64,000 nt of DNA from Mucilaginibacter auburnensis (GTDB lineage: Bacteria > Bacteroidota > Bacteroidia > Sphingobacteriales > Sphingobacteriaceae): positions 1,550,001 through 1,614,000 of the forward strand of contig NZ_PGFJ01000001.1 in assembly GCF_002797815.1 (NCBI RefSeq), in the 5' to 3' direction. Under the pieces are notes generated by a model. That model was not told where the DNA came from. It did no database searches and worked only from the letters and a program-made list of their open reading frames with translations. Of this stretch, positions 18,705 to 27,674 are shown one piece after another; positions within the stretch are counted from its first letter, which is position 1, and each line of letters opens with the position of its first letter. The translations under genes and the position numbers were made by a program.

Positions 18705-19937
18705 TTACTGATATAATAAATACTTTTTTCTGATTGTTTTAAACTTGTTCAAACCCGCCTGCCAACTGTCTCTGATTTGCTGTTCAGATAAGCCTTGCTC
18801 AATTTGTTTTCGCAACTGTTCTGTTCCTGCCAGTTTGGTAAAGTAGGCATTGAAAAACTTAGCTTTATCAGGAAAATCCTGATAGGTTTTTATTAACCAG
18901 CTAAGGTTAATTTTGCCCGACCTTCTCAAGCTATCCGCATTGTATTTTTTTAAATCGATGCCGTAGCAGATCATATTTTTTTGAGGTGGGTCTTCGCTCA
19001 TGCCCGGAATACTTACGGGTTTAAACGAATAGTTGTATTTACCTTTTAAAGCCGGATGCCCTATTATTTGAAACGGCTCCATTGTGCCGCGGCCTAAACT
19101 TAACGTGGTTCCCTCGAACAAACAAACACTTGGGTAAAGCAAAATTGATTGATACGTATTCAAATTAGGCGATGGGTTTACAGGTAGCTTGTAAGGCATA
19201 GCGTGCGTGTAGTTGTGCATCTTAATAATTTTCAATCTGCATTTCACGCCTTTAGCTAACCAACCCTCGCCATTTATCATTTGCGCGTACTCGGCAATGG
19301 TCATGCCATGAGTAATAGGTATAGGGTGCATTCCAACAAACGATTTATAGGCTGTGTCCAGTATCGGCCCGTCAATGGTTAGTCCGTTAGGGTTTGGCCT
19401 GTCCAGCACCATCAGTTCAATGTTGTTTTCAGCGCAGGCTTCCATTACATAATGCAGGGTAGATATGTAGGTGTAAAACCTTGCGCCTACATCCTGAATA
19501 TCAAAAATCAGCAGGTCCAAACCTTTCAGGTCGGCGGCTGTTGGTTTGTAGTGTTTACCGTAAAGTGATACAACAGGCAAGCCGGTTTTGGCATCAACTT
19601 CGTCGTTAACCACGGCGCCGTTGCTGGCATTGCCACGAAAACCATGTTCTGGACCGAAGATCTTTTTGATCTGAATGCCTCGGGCAAGCAGGCTGTCAAC
19701 CGTAGTTGTTTGGTGTGTGCCAATAACTGATGTTTGATTAACAACCATGCCTATATTTTTTGCCTTAATATAGTCAAAATATGTTGCTATGCGGTCGGCC
19801 CCGGTACTAATTTTTTTAACGGTATCGGCAGGCAGATTTTTCTCGCCGGCATAGGTACAATTGCTTTGCAGCGTTACGGTAAAAAGCAGTAGGGCGGCGG
19901 TAATTGTTATATATAAAAGTGATTTTACGCTTTTCAT
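18705..19937 (-). CDS. DUF1343 / NamZ-like exo-beta-N-acetylmuramidase
   Basis: The 410-residue protein has a signal peptide (KSVKSLLYITITAALLLFTV) and a DUF1343 domain with IGMVVNQTSVIGTHQTTTVD, FGPEHGFRGNASNGA, LPVVSLYGKHYKPTAADLK, DIQDVGARFYTYISTLHYVM and LDRPNPNGL. NamZ enzymes of this family remove N-acetylmuramic acid from peptidoglycan fragments, suggesting periplasmic cell-wall recycling. The GPEHGFRG segment is the signature. The ATG at 19937 was preferred over one seven codons upstream because it directly precedes the signal peptide. Confidence 0.87.
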   Translation of the reverse strand: MKSVKSLLYITITAALLLFTVTLQSNCTYAGEKNLPADTVKKISTGADRIATYFDYIKAKNIGMVVNQTSVIGTHQTTTVDSLLARGIQIKKIFGPEHGFRGNASNGAVVNDEVDAKTGLPVVSLYGKHYKPTAADLKGLDLLIFDIQDVGARFYTYISTLHYVMEACAENNIELMVLDRPNPNGLTIDGPILDTAYKSFVGMHPIPITHGMTIAEYAQMINGEGWLAKGVKCRLKIIKMHNYTHAMPYKLPVNPSPNLNTYQSILLYPSVCLFEGTTLSLGRGTMEPFQIIGHPALKGKYNYSFKPVSIPGMSEDPPQKNMICYGIDLKKYNADSLRRSGKINLSWLIKTYQDFPDKAKFFNAYFTKLAGTEQLRKQIEQGLSEQQIRDSWQAGLNKFKTIRKKYLLYQ

Positions 19938-20021
19938 AAAAATAAGAGTCCTCGCCATTTAAAAGTACCATTTTAAGCGGTAAAACCGCATATTTGCGAA
20001 GTTACAAAAAAATACTTTTCA

Positions 20022-21239
20022 TTGAGTTTTGCATCATTCATAGCCGGGCGTATAACATTTAAATCAAAACGTACATTCTCAAAATTGATTGTGCGGATTG
20101 CCATTATTGGCATTATGCTGGGCCTTGGCGTGATGATCTTATCGCTGGCCGTTGTTAAGGGTTTTAAGCGGGAGATACGGGAGAAGGTGCGGGGCTTTAA
20201 CGGCGACATGCGGATCATTAAATATGATCTCAATACCTCATTTGAAAATTCGCCTATTACACGAGACACCTTATTAGAGTGGAAGCTGAAAAAAGATAAA
20301 TCCGTTGAGTACATGGCGCCTTATGCCACCAAGCCGGGCATCATCAAAGCCTCTGGGGATATTGAAGGAGTAGTGCTTAAAGGTGTTGATAAAACCTACG
20401 ACTGGACCTTTCTGAAAAGCTGCCTGGTGGCGGGCGATGTTATTTCGTTTCCGGATAGTGTTAGTCCTTACCAGTTAATGATCTCACAAACCACGGCTAA
20501 CCGTTTACGGTTGAGGGTGGGTGATAAGGTGCTGATGTACTTTGTGCAGGATCCACCACGTATAAGGTCGTTCAGGGTTAAAGGCATTTTTGATACCAGT
20601 ATACAGGAAGTTGATAAAACTTATGTGATTGGCGACCTCTCCATCATTCAAAAACTAAATGAGCAAACTGCCGGCGAAATAGGCGGATATGAGGTAAGGA
20701 TAAAGGTTTTTGCTATGTTGGATACCGCTGCCGGGCAGATCAACAGTGCTTTACCCATCAAGCTTAAACTAACTACCATTGTTCAAAGCTACGCCAACAT
20801 ATTCGACTGGTTGGGTATACTGGATGTAAACGCACAGGTGATGTTGATATTGATGTTGTTGGTGGCGGTTATTAATATGATATCTGCACTGCTTATTATG
20901 ATACTGGAGCGCACTTCAATGATTGGTATGCTCAAAGCTATGGGCAGTTCTAACTGGACCATACAGCGTATATTTTTATATAACGCAACCTACCTCATAG
21001 GCATTGGTTTGTTGCTGGGTAATATTTTTGGTGTGGGTTTGGGATGGTTTCAGGATGCCACACATTTCTTTAAACTCGACCCTAACTCGTACTACATGAC
21101 ATTCATTCCGGTGGAGATAGACTTTATTGATGTGGTATTGCTTAACATAGGCACCATGGTGGTTTGCCTGGTGGTGTTAATTATACCATCTATGCTGATA
21201 GCACGTATTACGCCGGTTAAGGCTATTCGGTTTAAGTAG
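20022..21239 (+). CDS. FtsX-like ABC transporter permease (LolE-like)
   Basis: The 405-residue membrane protein has an N-terminal TM helix (IVRIAIIGIMLGLGVMILSLA), a large periplasmic MacB-like domain (about residues 50-270) and three C-terminal helices with the FtsX-type LERTSMIGMLKAMGSSNWTIQRIFLYNA and IARITPVKAIRFK. This is the architecture of LolC/LolE permeases that release lipoproteins. No ATPase gene is adjacent. The start is a TTG at 20022: no in-frame ATG exists upstream, and the family N-terminus (SFASFIAGRI) begins here. Confidence 0.88.
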   Translation: MSFASFIAGRITFKSKRTFSKLIVRIAIIGIMLGLGVMILSLAVVKGFKREIREKVRGFNGDMRIIKYDLNTSFENSPITRDTLLEWKLKKDKSVEYMAPYATKPGIIKASGDIEGVVLKGVDKTYDWTFLKSCLVAGDVISFPDSVSPYQLMISQTTANRLRLRVGDKVLMYFVQDPPRIRSFRVKGIFDTSIQEVDKTYVIGDLSIIQKLNEQTAGEIGGYEVRIKVFAMLDTAAGQINSALPIKLKLTTIVQSYANIFDWLGILDVNAQVMLILMLLVAVINMISALLIMILERTSMIGMLKAMGSSNWTIQRIFLYNATYLIGIGLLLGNIFGVGLGWFQDATHFFKLDPNSYYMTFIPVEIDFIDVVLLNIGTMVVCLVVLIIPSMLIARITPVKAIRFK

Positions 21240-21245
21240 TATTGC

Positions 21246-22049
21246 TTACTGCTTTTTAGCTTCTTCCCAAAATACATCCATTTCGGCAAGGCTCATATCC
21301 TGTAGCTTACGGCCGCTTTCGGCGGCTTTACTTTCCAGGTACTGAAAGCGTTTGATGAATTTGCGGTTGGTTTTTTCCAACGCGTTCTCCGGGTTGATGT
21401 TGATGAAGCGGGCATAGTTGATGAGCGAGAACAGCAGGTCGCCAAATTCGCTTTCTGCTTTTTCCTGATCAATGGTAGTAGAGTCTTCGGCATTGAACTC
21501 GTTTTTAAACTCCTGCAGTTCTTCTTCCACCTTGGCCCAAACCTGACTTTTCTCCTCCCAGTCAAATCCAACACCACGTGCCTTTTCCTGTATACGCGAT
21601 GCCTTTACCAAAGCGGGCAGCGATGTAGGTACGCCCCCCAAAACAGATTTATTACCTTCCTTTAGCTTGATCTGCTCCCAGTTGCGTTTTACGTCGTTCT
21701 CATCATTTACGTCCACATCGCCGTAAATGTGGGGGTGACGGTTAATGAGTTTATCGCAAATACCGTTGAGCACGCCGGTAATGTCAAAGTGGTTGCCTTC
21801 CGAACCTATTTTGGCGTAGAACACCAGGTGCAGCATAATATCACCCAGTTCCTTCTTTATCTCGGGCATATCGCCGGCCAGTATAGAATCCGATAGCTCA
21901 TACACCTCCTCAATGGTAAGGTGGCGCAGGCTCTCCAAAGTTTGCTTGCGATCCCATGGGCAGTTGAGCCTTAGGTCGTCCATAATGGTAAGCAGTCGTT
22001 CAAAGGCGGTTGCAGGCGTGGCGGCGGTATCGGGAGGTGTTAGTGGCAT
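21246..22049 (-). CDS. mazG: Nucleoside triphosphate pyrophosphohydrolase MazG
   Basis: The 267-residue protein has two MazG repeats: AFERLLTIMDDLRLNCPWDRKQTLESL with EEVYELSDSI and ELGDIMLHLVFYAKI, then a second with EEELQEFKNEF and ESEFGDLLFSLINYARF. The EExxE and ExxD motifs bind Mg2+ in dNTP/NTP pyrophosphohydrolases that clean up abnormal nucleotides. The ATG at 22049 was chosen: a TACCTTTG promoter box ends 4 nt upstream, and a longer reading runs into a palindromic repeat. Its stop is 7 nt from that of the convergent permease gene. Confidence 0.94.
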   Translation of the reverse strand: MPLTPPDTAATPATAFERLLTIMDDLRLNCPWDRKQTLESLRHLTIEEVYELSDSILAGDMPEIKKELGDIMLHLVFYAKIGSEGNHFDITGVLNGICDKLINRHPHIYGDVDVNDENDVKRNWEQIKLKEGNKSVLGGVPTSLPALVKASRIQEKARGVGFDWEEKSQVWAKVEEELQEFKNEFNAEDSTTIDQEKAESEFGDLLFSLINYARFININPENALEKTNRKFIKRFQYLESKAAESGRKLQDMSLAEMDVFWEEAKKQ

Positions 22050-22053
22050 GTGG

Positions 22054-22061
22054 CAAAGGTA
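22054..22061 (-). promoter_or_regulatory. -7 box giving a leaderless mazG transcript
   Basis: Minus-strand TACCTTTG, an exact TAnnTTTG match ending 4 nt before the mazG ATG. Confidence 0.5.
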
Positions 22062-22083
22062 GCTATAGTTTTGGTTAGTCCAT

Positions 22084-22172
22084 AGTCGATGGTCCATAGA
22101 CAATAGTCAATAGTCATAAAACAGATCGCTATACTCAATGAACCATTGACTATAGACTATTGTCTATCGACT
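22084..22172. repeat. Imperfect palindromic repeat overlapping the mnmD 3' end
   Basis: The left arm (from 22084, AGTCGAT...AGACAATAGTC) and right arm (ending GACTATTGTCTATCGACT at 22172) are imperfect reverse complements made of short reiterated ATAGTC/ATAGAC units. The right arm supplies the last codons and stop of mnmD (stop at 22164-22166). Confidence 0.65.
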
Positions 22173-22844
22173 TTTCACCGCCCTCAGCATTTCTCTTTTA
22201 CCGGGTGCGCCCGGTACTTTTTGTACCTGTAGCCCCATGGCTTTCAGCATGCGTTTGAGATTACCTGTAATGGCATAGGTAACAAACACACCGCCAGGCT
22301 TCAGGAACTTTACGGTATGGCTAATAGCTTCTTCGCTCCACATTTCGGGTTGATGGATGGCAGCGAAGGCATCGAAATAAATAACGTTGTACTGCGTGTC
22401 TGATTTAAAATCTAATAGCTGGCAATGAGCGATTTGCAGTTGGCAGTGTGGGGTGAGTTGCACTGGCTCTTTTAATGATTTTTCATAGCCGGCCATAAAA
22501 GCGTCCCATAAACTTGTAGGTACATATTGCTCATAAGCCGTTTGGCTGATCATCTCCTTTGTTAGTGGGTAAGCCTCAATGCCTTTGTAATTCAGTTTTA
22601 TTTGGTTAGAAGTGCAATACTCTGCAGTAAGAAGGAAATTAAGACCTGTGCCGAACCCTACCTCTAATACAGATACTTCTTTTACCTCGTTTTGATTAAG
22701 AAAATATTCTAAACCCGCTCCAAGGAAAACGTGCCTGCTCTCCTGCAGTGCCCCATGGCGCGAGTGGTAATTCTCGCCCACTTGTGGGTTATAGATAGTA
22801 TTGGAGCCATCGGCAGTTGTAACTATTTTAAGTTCGGGTGTCAT
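22164..22844 (-). CDS. mnmD: tRNA (mnm5s2U34) methyltransferase MnmD
   Basis: The 226-residue Rossmann methyltransferase shows YHSRHGALQESRHVFLGAGL, the SAM-binding VLEVGFGTGLNFLL, YKGIEAYPL and VIYFDAFAAIHQPEMWSEEA, then LKPGGVFVTYAITGNLKRML. It matches the stand-alone methyltransferase half of MnmC (DUF752), which completes the mnm5 modification of wobble uridine. The start at 22844 is supported by a TATATTTG box ending 5 nt upstream; the 13-codon longer reading would run through that box. The 3' end lies inside a palindromic repeat. Confidence 0.92.
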   Translation of the reverse strand: MTPELKIVTTADGSNTIYNPQVGENYHSRHGALQESRHVFLGAGLEYFLNQNEVKEVSVLEVGFGTGLNFLLTAEYCTSNQIKLNYKGIEAYPLTKEMISQTAYEQYVPTSLWDAFMAGYEKSLKEPVQLTPHCQLQIAHCQLLDFKSDTQYNVIYFDAFAAIHQPEMWSEEAISHTVKFLKPGGVFVTYAITGNLKRMLKAMGLQVQKVPGAPGKREMLRAVKSR

Positions 22845-22849
22845 GGCCG

Positions 22850-22857
22850 CAAATATA
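22850..22857 (-). promoter_or_regulatory. -7 box giving a leaderless mnmD transcript
   Basis: Minus-strand TATATTTG, an exact TAnnTTTG match ending 5 nt before the mnmD ATG. The spacing and following bases (CGGCC) resemble the rluD-type gene's TACTTTTG-CAGCC-ATG. Confidence 0.55.
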
Positions 22858-22972
22858 AATATAGCTTGGGTAGTGTTACACAAAAATAGATGTAGCAGAT
22901 GAAACGCGTGTAAAAGATTAACAACTTCAGGTCAGATTTTTTTGCTTCATAATATCACCATTATTCTGTTAA

Positions 22973-23011
22973 TCAATTTTTTATAAAATTGATAAGTTTA
23001 CACTTGAGTGT
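22973..23011. promoter_or_regulatory. Palindromes upstream of the CBM9-like/barrel cluster
   Basis: A perfect 9-bp hairpin (ATCAATTTT-TAT-AAAATTGAT, 22973-22993) is followed at 23000-23011 by the palindrome ACACT-TG-AGTGT. Both lie in the divergent gap between mnmD and the first CBM9-like gene, 95-130 nt before the latter's ATG, and could be operators or leader structures. Confidence 0.4.
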
Positions 23012-23105
23012 GAAACACTTTTTAAAACCAGACCACAGTTAAAAAGTCCGAATAATTTATTTCTACTAAGAATTTAGTTGTATCTTGCGTTAATGAATTT
23101 ATTTT

Positions 23106-23909
23106 ATGAAGATAACTGCCACTACGTTATTGTTAATGTGCTTTTGTGCTAAAGTGTGGAGCCAAAAACTTCCCAACGTTCAGCAAGTAAGCCTGCGGGC
23201 GCCGGCAAATGTTAAAATTGACGGTAAAGCCGTTGAGTGGGGCAATAAATTACAGGCTTACAACACTGCTACAGATGTTTCTTATACTATAGCGAATGAC
23301 AATGAAACCCTTTACCTGATTATACAGGCTGCAGATAAGTACAACATCAATAAAATAGTAAATGGCGGTATTAAGTTAAACATTCAGAAAAATGGATCTA
23401 AAACTGATGCCGGCTCTCCATCCATACAATTTCCTTATATGGAAAAAGGAGCGAGGGTGTCGTTCTTGCAACGTTTGGACCTAACGGGCAAGTCAAAAGA
23501 TGAGCAAAATCAAATGCTTGATTCTGTAATGCAGGCCAACAACCGCAAATTGAAGGAAAAGGTAAAGTATATTTATGTTACAGGTATACCGGGTGTAGAT
23601 AGCGTATTGTCCATATATAACGATCAAGGCATACGTGTAGCACATGCTTTTGATGTTGAAAAAGTTTACACGGCCGAAATAGCCATAAGTTTGAAGAAAT
23701 TAGGACTCGATATAGCTGATGTTAAAAAGTTTGCCTATCATATAACTATAAACGGCGGAGCTAATAAATATTCCATGGGAATTTCTTTTGGTCCTGTTAC
23801 TAATGATGATGGTACCGCAAATGAGGAGTTTAGTAAACAATTGAACAGGTTGGTTGAGATCAATGCTGCCACTACCGATTTTTGGGGCGAGTACACGGTA
23901 ACCAAATAA
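23106..23909 (+). CDS. Secreted CBM9/DOMON-like protein, paralogue 1
   Basis: The 267-residue protein has a signal peptide (TTLLLMCFCAKVWSQ) and a beta-rich domain beginning KLPNVQQVSLRAPANVKIDG, then AYNTATDVSYTIANDNETLYLII, and ends ATTDFWGEYTVTK. The pattern of a 'DGK..EW' strand followed by 'IANDNETLYL' resembles carbohydrate-binding family 9-like (DOMON) domains. Its function is unknown. It shares both termini with two paralogues at 26852 and 27675; a barrel gene lies between. It is the first gene of the cluster and is separated from the barrel by a 114-bp gap containing a hairpin. Confidence 0.75.
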   Translation: MKITATTLLLMCFCAKVWSQKLPNVQQVSLRAPANVKIDGKAVEWGNKLQAYNTATDVSYTIANDNETLYLIIQAADKYNINKIVNGGIKLNIQKNGSKTDAGSPSIQFPYMEKGARVSFLQRLDLTGKSKDEQNQMLDSVMQANNRKLKEKVKYIYVTGIPGVDSVLSIYNDQGIRVAHAFDVEKVYTAEIAISLKKLGLDIADVKKFAYHITINGGANKYSMGISFGPVTNDDGTANEEFSKQLNRLVEINAATTDFWGEYTVTK

Positions 23910-23950
23910 CGTAACGTTTTTATTTAATTAGTTAAATAAATGTTAAAACA

Positions 23951-23978
23951 CTTGTAAACTATTTTAATAGTTTGTAAG
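23951..23978 (+). other. Hairpin between paralogue 1 and the barrel gene
   Basis: AAACTATT-TT-AATAGTTT (23956-23973) is a perfect 8-bp stem extended imperfectly to 23951 and 23978. It lies 45 nt before the barrel ATG. It could cause partial termination or stabilise transcript ends, giving different expression of the two genes. Confidence 0.4.
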
Positions 23979-24023
23979 TTGGCTTAACCAATTAACCAAG
24001 CACTAAACCACCGCAGTTTCTAC

Positions 24024-26825
24024 ATGAAGGGCTATCTTGTATTTTTTTTGCTGCTGCTTACTTTTATAGGTAAAGTGTTAGCCCAAACTACTCCTGCAAA
24101 GCAACCCGAGGCATTGCCTTTCAGAGATGTGAGCGGCATAGTAAAGGATGAAAAAGATAATCCTGTGCCCGGTGCGGTGGTGCATCTCAAATCGCCGCTT
24201 GATTCGGTTTATACTACTACTAACGCTAACGGTGTTTTTATTTTCAAACAGGTTAAAAGGGCCGGCTTTTATATAACGGTTAGCGGACAAGGTATACCCA
24301 CCACCACTAAACTATACCGAAACAGCGATGTAGCCAAACAAATAGTGCTTGATCCCTTTGAGTTGAAACCGCCCAAGCCCATCGAACTAAAAGAAGTAAC
24401 TGTAAACGGAGCGCCTACTATAATTTATAAGCAGGATACCGTAGAGTACCGGGCGAGTGATTACAAAGTGCGCGATGGAGATACGCTTGATCAGCTACTC
24501 AAAAAAATGGAGGGCTTTGAAGTAGGGCGGGATGGTTCTCTGATATATCAGGGTCAGGAAGTTAAAAAGGCACGACTAAACGGTAAGGATTTTTTAGGCG
24601 GAAATGTGGCGCAGGTGATACAAAATTTACCCGCAGAGATCATTGAAAAAGCACAGGTAATTGATGATTATGGCGAGCAAGCCGCGCGTACCGGCATAAA
24701 AAACACTGAGCCAACCAAAACGCTTAACGTAACTACAAAACCCGACAAATCTATTGGTACTTATGTAAATGTGCAGGCTCAGGGCGGAAACAATGACAGA
24801 TACAATACTAACCTAACGCTAACGCACGTTAATGCCAACAGGCAGATAGGTTTAACCGGTCGCGTAAATAACACCCAGACCGGAGTATCTAACGGCGTAA
24901 ACGGTGGCGGTGGCGCGGGTACCACTTTTTCGGCTTACCCAACAGTAAGCTGGAGTGATCAATGGGGAAAGTTCAAGCTCACTTCGAGCTATAACTACAG
25001 CTTTACCGATAATAACTCCATTAATAAAAGCTTCGGCGAGATCTACTCCCAATCGCCTTTAGATAACAAAATACAAACCAGCTATTTTACACGAGACAAC
25101 ACCGTAAAAAACGTAAATGAAGGGCATCGCGGCACAGCACGGTTTAACTTCGATCTGGATAAAAGCAATTCATTTTTCATCGAACCTACCTTCAATTACA
25201 CCAGCGGAAAGGTTAACAATACATCAATGGACGACCGTATCAATAACTTTGTTACCGGGTTTGAGCATTTGTTAATGAATGGCACCAGCTCCGATAATAA
25301 TACCAATACGTCTTTGGGTGTAAACGCTTTGTATCAACACTTTTTTAAAAAGCCCCGTCGTAATTTTTCGATGCAGGTGGGTATCATTAATTCCGATGCA
25401 ACAGCTGATGGGCGTAAGTTTACCACCTACAGTTTCTTTGCAGACCAAACGAAAAATAACCGCCTAAAGCCCGATTCGGTTGCCAACCTGCAAACACGCC
25501 GCACCAATAAAAACACTACTTATAATGCCTCCTTAACCTACCTTGAACCGCTTGGTGCAAAATCACAACTGGAACTAACCGGTAGGGTTAACCGCCAGGT
25601 TATTGATAATGTGGCCAAACAGGACACGGTTTTAGCTAACGGGCAACTAAAGGAACTCGCCCGCTTGAGTAACATTTTCAACTATGCCTTTACTGAAACA
25701 CGTGCGCAACTTAATTATACCTATACCACAAGCAAATTCAATTTCTCGGTAGGCGGAACTTTACTGCCATCAACATTGACAGGTACACGTGTTAATAACA
25801 ATAATAACCAAACGGTTTCGGCAGCTATCAGCAATTTCAGGGTGATACCGGTATTTAGGTTTAGTTATATATGGTCAACATCGCAACGGTTAAACATTAC
25901 CTATACCGGCGTTAATACCCTGCCCGATTTTACGCAGATACAACCATTTACAGACAGGTCTGATCCTATTTACATCACTACGGGTAACCCCAACCTTAAA
26001 CCATCGTTTACAAACACCATTAATGCCAGTTACAATAATTACATAGCCAATTCCAAGTTCACCATCAACTTTACCGTTATCGCATCGCAGTTTAAAAGCA
26101 GGGTAGTTAGCAACGTAATACAGCGGTCTGAGCTCATTACCGCGCCCGATAAATATCGCACCATTTATGAAACTACGTATGTAAATATGGATGGTTCAAA
26201 TGGCTTGAATGTTAACTATACCCTTGGTAAGCAACTGGCAGACAGGCGGTATAACCTTTCCCTAAACGGTTCAGTTAGCTATAATTATAATGTAGCCATG
26301 AGTAACAATGTACCCTATCATACAACAGTATGGCGGGTTAACCAGCGCTTTGGGCCAAAAATAAATCCTAATGATAACATAGAGATCAACCCCTATGTGG
26401 CGTATGATGTACAACGTACGTTTACATCAACCGGCGCCAACCCGTCCATCAGGCAAACTACCTCAATAGCGCTTGATGGTATGTTTTATCTGGGCAACTG
26501 GCGTTTAAGGTACAACGCCTCAAAGAACTTTGTTACCGGTTTAGGTTCGCTTAATACCAATCCGCTGGTTATAAACGCAGGCGTTGAAAGGCAGTTGGCT
26601 AAAAAGAATAATTTGTACCTGACTTTTGACGTATTTGATATTTTAAAACAGAACAACTTTGTGCAGCAAACGGTAACACCGCAGGGGGTAACCAATACCT
26701 TGTCAAATGCGCTGAGCAGGTATTTTATGATAGGCTTAAGGGCTAACTTCCAAAAATGGGGAGGCAAGCCTCAGCGTAACGGTAAAGACCTGAAACGCAA
26801 AGGCGACGGAAGTTTTATTTATTAA
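24024..26825 (+). CDS. Large outer-membrane beta-barrel protein with carboxypeptidase-regulatory-like N-domain
   Basis: The 933-residue protein has a signal peptide (LVFFLLLLTFIGKVLA), a carboxypeptidase-regulatory-like domain (FRDVSGIVKDEKDNPVPGAV, residues about 33-115), a plug-like region (EVTVNGAPTIIYKQDTVEY; LDQLLKKMEGFEV) and a long C-terminal barrel of alternating strands. It resembles the outer-membrane barrel family related to TonB-dependent receptors, but there is no SusD partner nearby. It is flanked by the three CBM9-like secreted paralogues, so it may export, display or import something together with them; this is inference. The C-terminus ends SFIY, with an aromatic last residue. 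Confidence 0.85.
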   Translation: MKGYLVFFLLLLTFIGKVLAQTTPAKQPEALPFRDVSGIVKDEKDNPVPGAVVHLKSPLDSVYTTTNANGVFIFKQVKRAGFYITVSGQGIPTTTKLYRNSDVAKQIVLDPFELKPPKPIELKEVTVNGAPTIIYKQDTVEYRASDYKVRDGDTLDQLLKKMEGFEVGRDGSLIYQGQEVKKARLNGKDFLGGNVAQVIQNLPAEIIEKAQVIDDYGEQAARTGIKNTEPTKTLNVTTKPDKSIGTYVNVQAQGGNNDRYNTNLTLTHVNANRQIGLTGRVNNTQTGVSNGVNGGGGAGTTFSAYPTVSWSDQWGKFKLTSSYNYSFTDNNSINKSFGEIYSQSPLDNKIQTSYFTRDNTVKNVNEGHRGTARFNFDLDKSNSFFIEPTFNYTSGKVNNTSMDDRINNFVTGFEHLLMNGTSSDNNTNTSLGVNALYQHFFKKPRRNFSMQVGIINSDATADGRKFTTYSFFADQTKNNRLKPDSVANLQTRRTNKNTTYNASLTYLEPLGAKSQLELTGRVNRQVIDNVAKQDTVLANGQLKELARLSNIFNYAFTETRAQLNYTYTTSKFNFSVGGTLLPSTLTGTRVNNNNNQTVSAAISNFRVIPVFRFSYIWSTSQRLNITYTGVNTLPDFTQIQPFTDRSDPIYITTGNPNLKPSFTNTINASYNNYIANSKFTINFTVIASQFKSRVVSNVIQRSELITAPDKYRTIYETTYVNMDGSNGLNVNYTLGKQLADRRYNLSLNGSVSYNYNVAMSNNVPYHTTVWRVNQRFGPKINPNDNIEINPYVAYDVQRTFTSTGANPSIRQTTSIALDGMFYLGNWRLRYNASKNFVTGLGSLNTNPLVINAGVERQLAKKNNLYLTFDVFDILKQNNFVQQTVTPQGVTNTLSNALSRYFMIGLRANFQKWGGKPQRNGKDLKRKGDGSFIY

Positions 26826-26851
26826 CTACCTTAATCAATAACCTTATCATC

Positions 26852-27664
26852 ATGAAAAAAATAATAGCTTCGTTATTTGCAGTTTTAATCTTTGTAAGCG
26901 CCTATGCTCAGAAATTACCTAACGTGCAGCAGGTAAGCCTGCGCGCACCTGCCAACGTTAAAGTTGATGGTAAAGCAGACGATTGGGGCAATAAATTTCA
27001 AGCTTACAATACAGCTACAGATGTTTTCTACACCATAGCCAACGACGATAAAAAACTTTATCTCATATTATACGTACCGGCGGGAACGGTTGTAAACAGG
27101 GCTGCTGTTGGCGGTATTAGGCTAATGGTGCAAACCAATGGCTCAAAAAGCCCGCAGGGTGCCGTGCTGATAAAATACCCGTTTTTTGAAAAGAACAAAC
27201 TGATAGTTTACCCGGTAAAAAAAGTTGGCGAAGTAAACACACCCGCTGAAGGCGACTCGATAATGAAAGTTTACAACCAAAAGATTGCAAGCAATGTAAA
27301 ATTGATATATACAAAAGGGGTGGCAGATACAGACAGTACTATATCTATATATAATAATAAAGGTATACAGGCGGCAGGTGCCTTTGATCAAACCCGAGCA
27401 TATACTTGCGAGATGGCAATAGACCTGGCTGCGTTAGGGCTATTGGCTGATGCCAGGCAATTTTCTTATAACATAACTATAAATGCTGATCCTAATAAAA
27501 TGTCCTTCCCAACAATAATGGGTCCTATTGTAAGCGGCACAAATGCTGACGGCAGCAAAATGAACGAAGCACAGGTAGCGGCTGCTAACATATCGTTTCA
27601 AAACAAAAACAACCTTATATACGCCACCACCGATTTCTGGGGTGAATACACATTAGCCAAATAA
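26852..27664 (+). CDS. Secreted CBM9/DOMON-like protein, paralogue 2
   Basis: The 270-residue protein has a signal peptide (KKIIASLFAVLIFVSAYA) and then QKLPNVQQVSLRAPANVKVDG, almost identical to paralogue 1 over the first 60 mature residues; the C-terminus again is ATTDFWGEYTLAK. The middle part differs, suggesting a conserved scaffold with a variable face. It starts 26 nt after the barrel stop. The ten bases before its ATG (CCTTATCATC) are repeated before paralogue 3, so the duplicated unit included the leader. Confidence 0.75.
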   Translation: MKKIIASLFAVLIFVSAYAQKLPNVQQVSLRAPANVKVDGKADDWGNKFQAYNTATDVFYTIANDDKKLYLILYVPAGTVVNRAAVGGIRLMVQTNGSKSPQGAVLIKYPFFEKNKLIVYPVKKVGEVNTPAEGDSIMKVYNQKIASNVKLIYTKGVADTDSTISIYNNKGIQAAGAFDQTRAYTCEMAIDLAALGLLADARQFSYNITINADPNKMSFPTIMGPIVSGTNADGSKMNEAQVAAANISFQNKNNLIYATTDFWGEYTLAK

Positions 27665-27674
27665 CCTTATCATC

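Noticed and set aside
22400..22470. Near-repeat CQLQIAHCQL inside MnmD as an inserted repeat
   Set aside because: The surrounding motifs keep the spacing expected for the family, so no insertion is needed.
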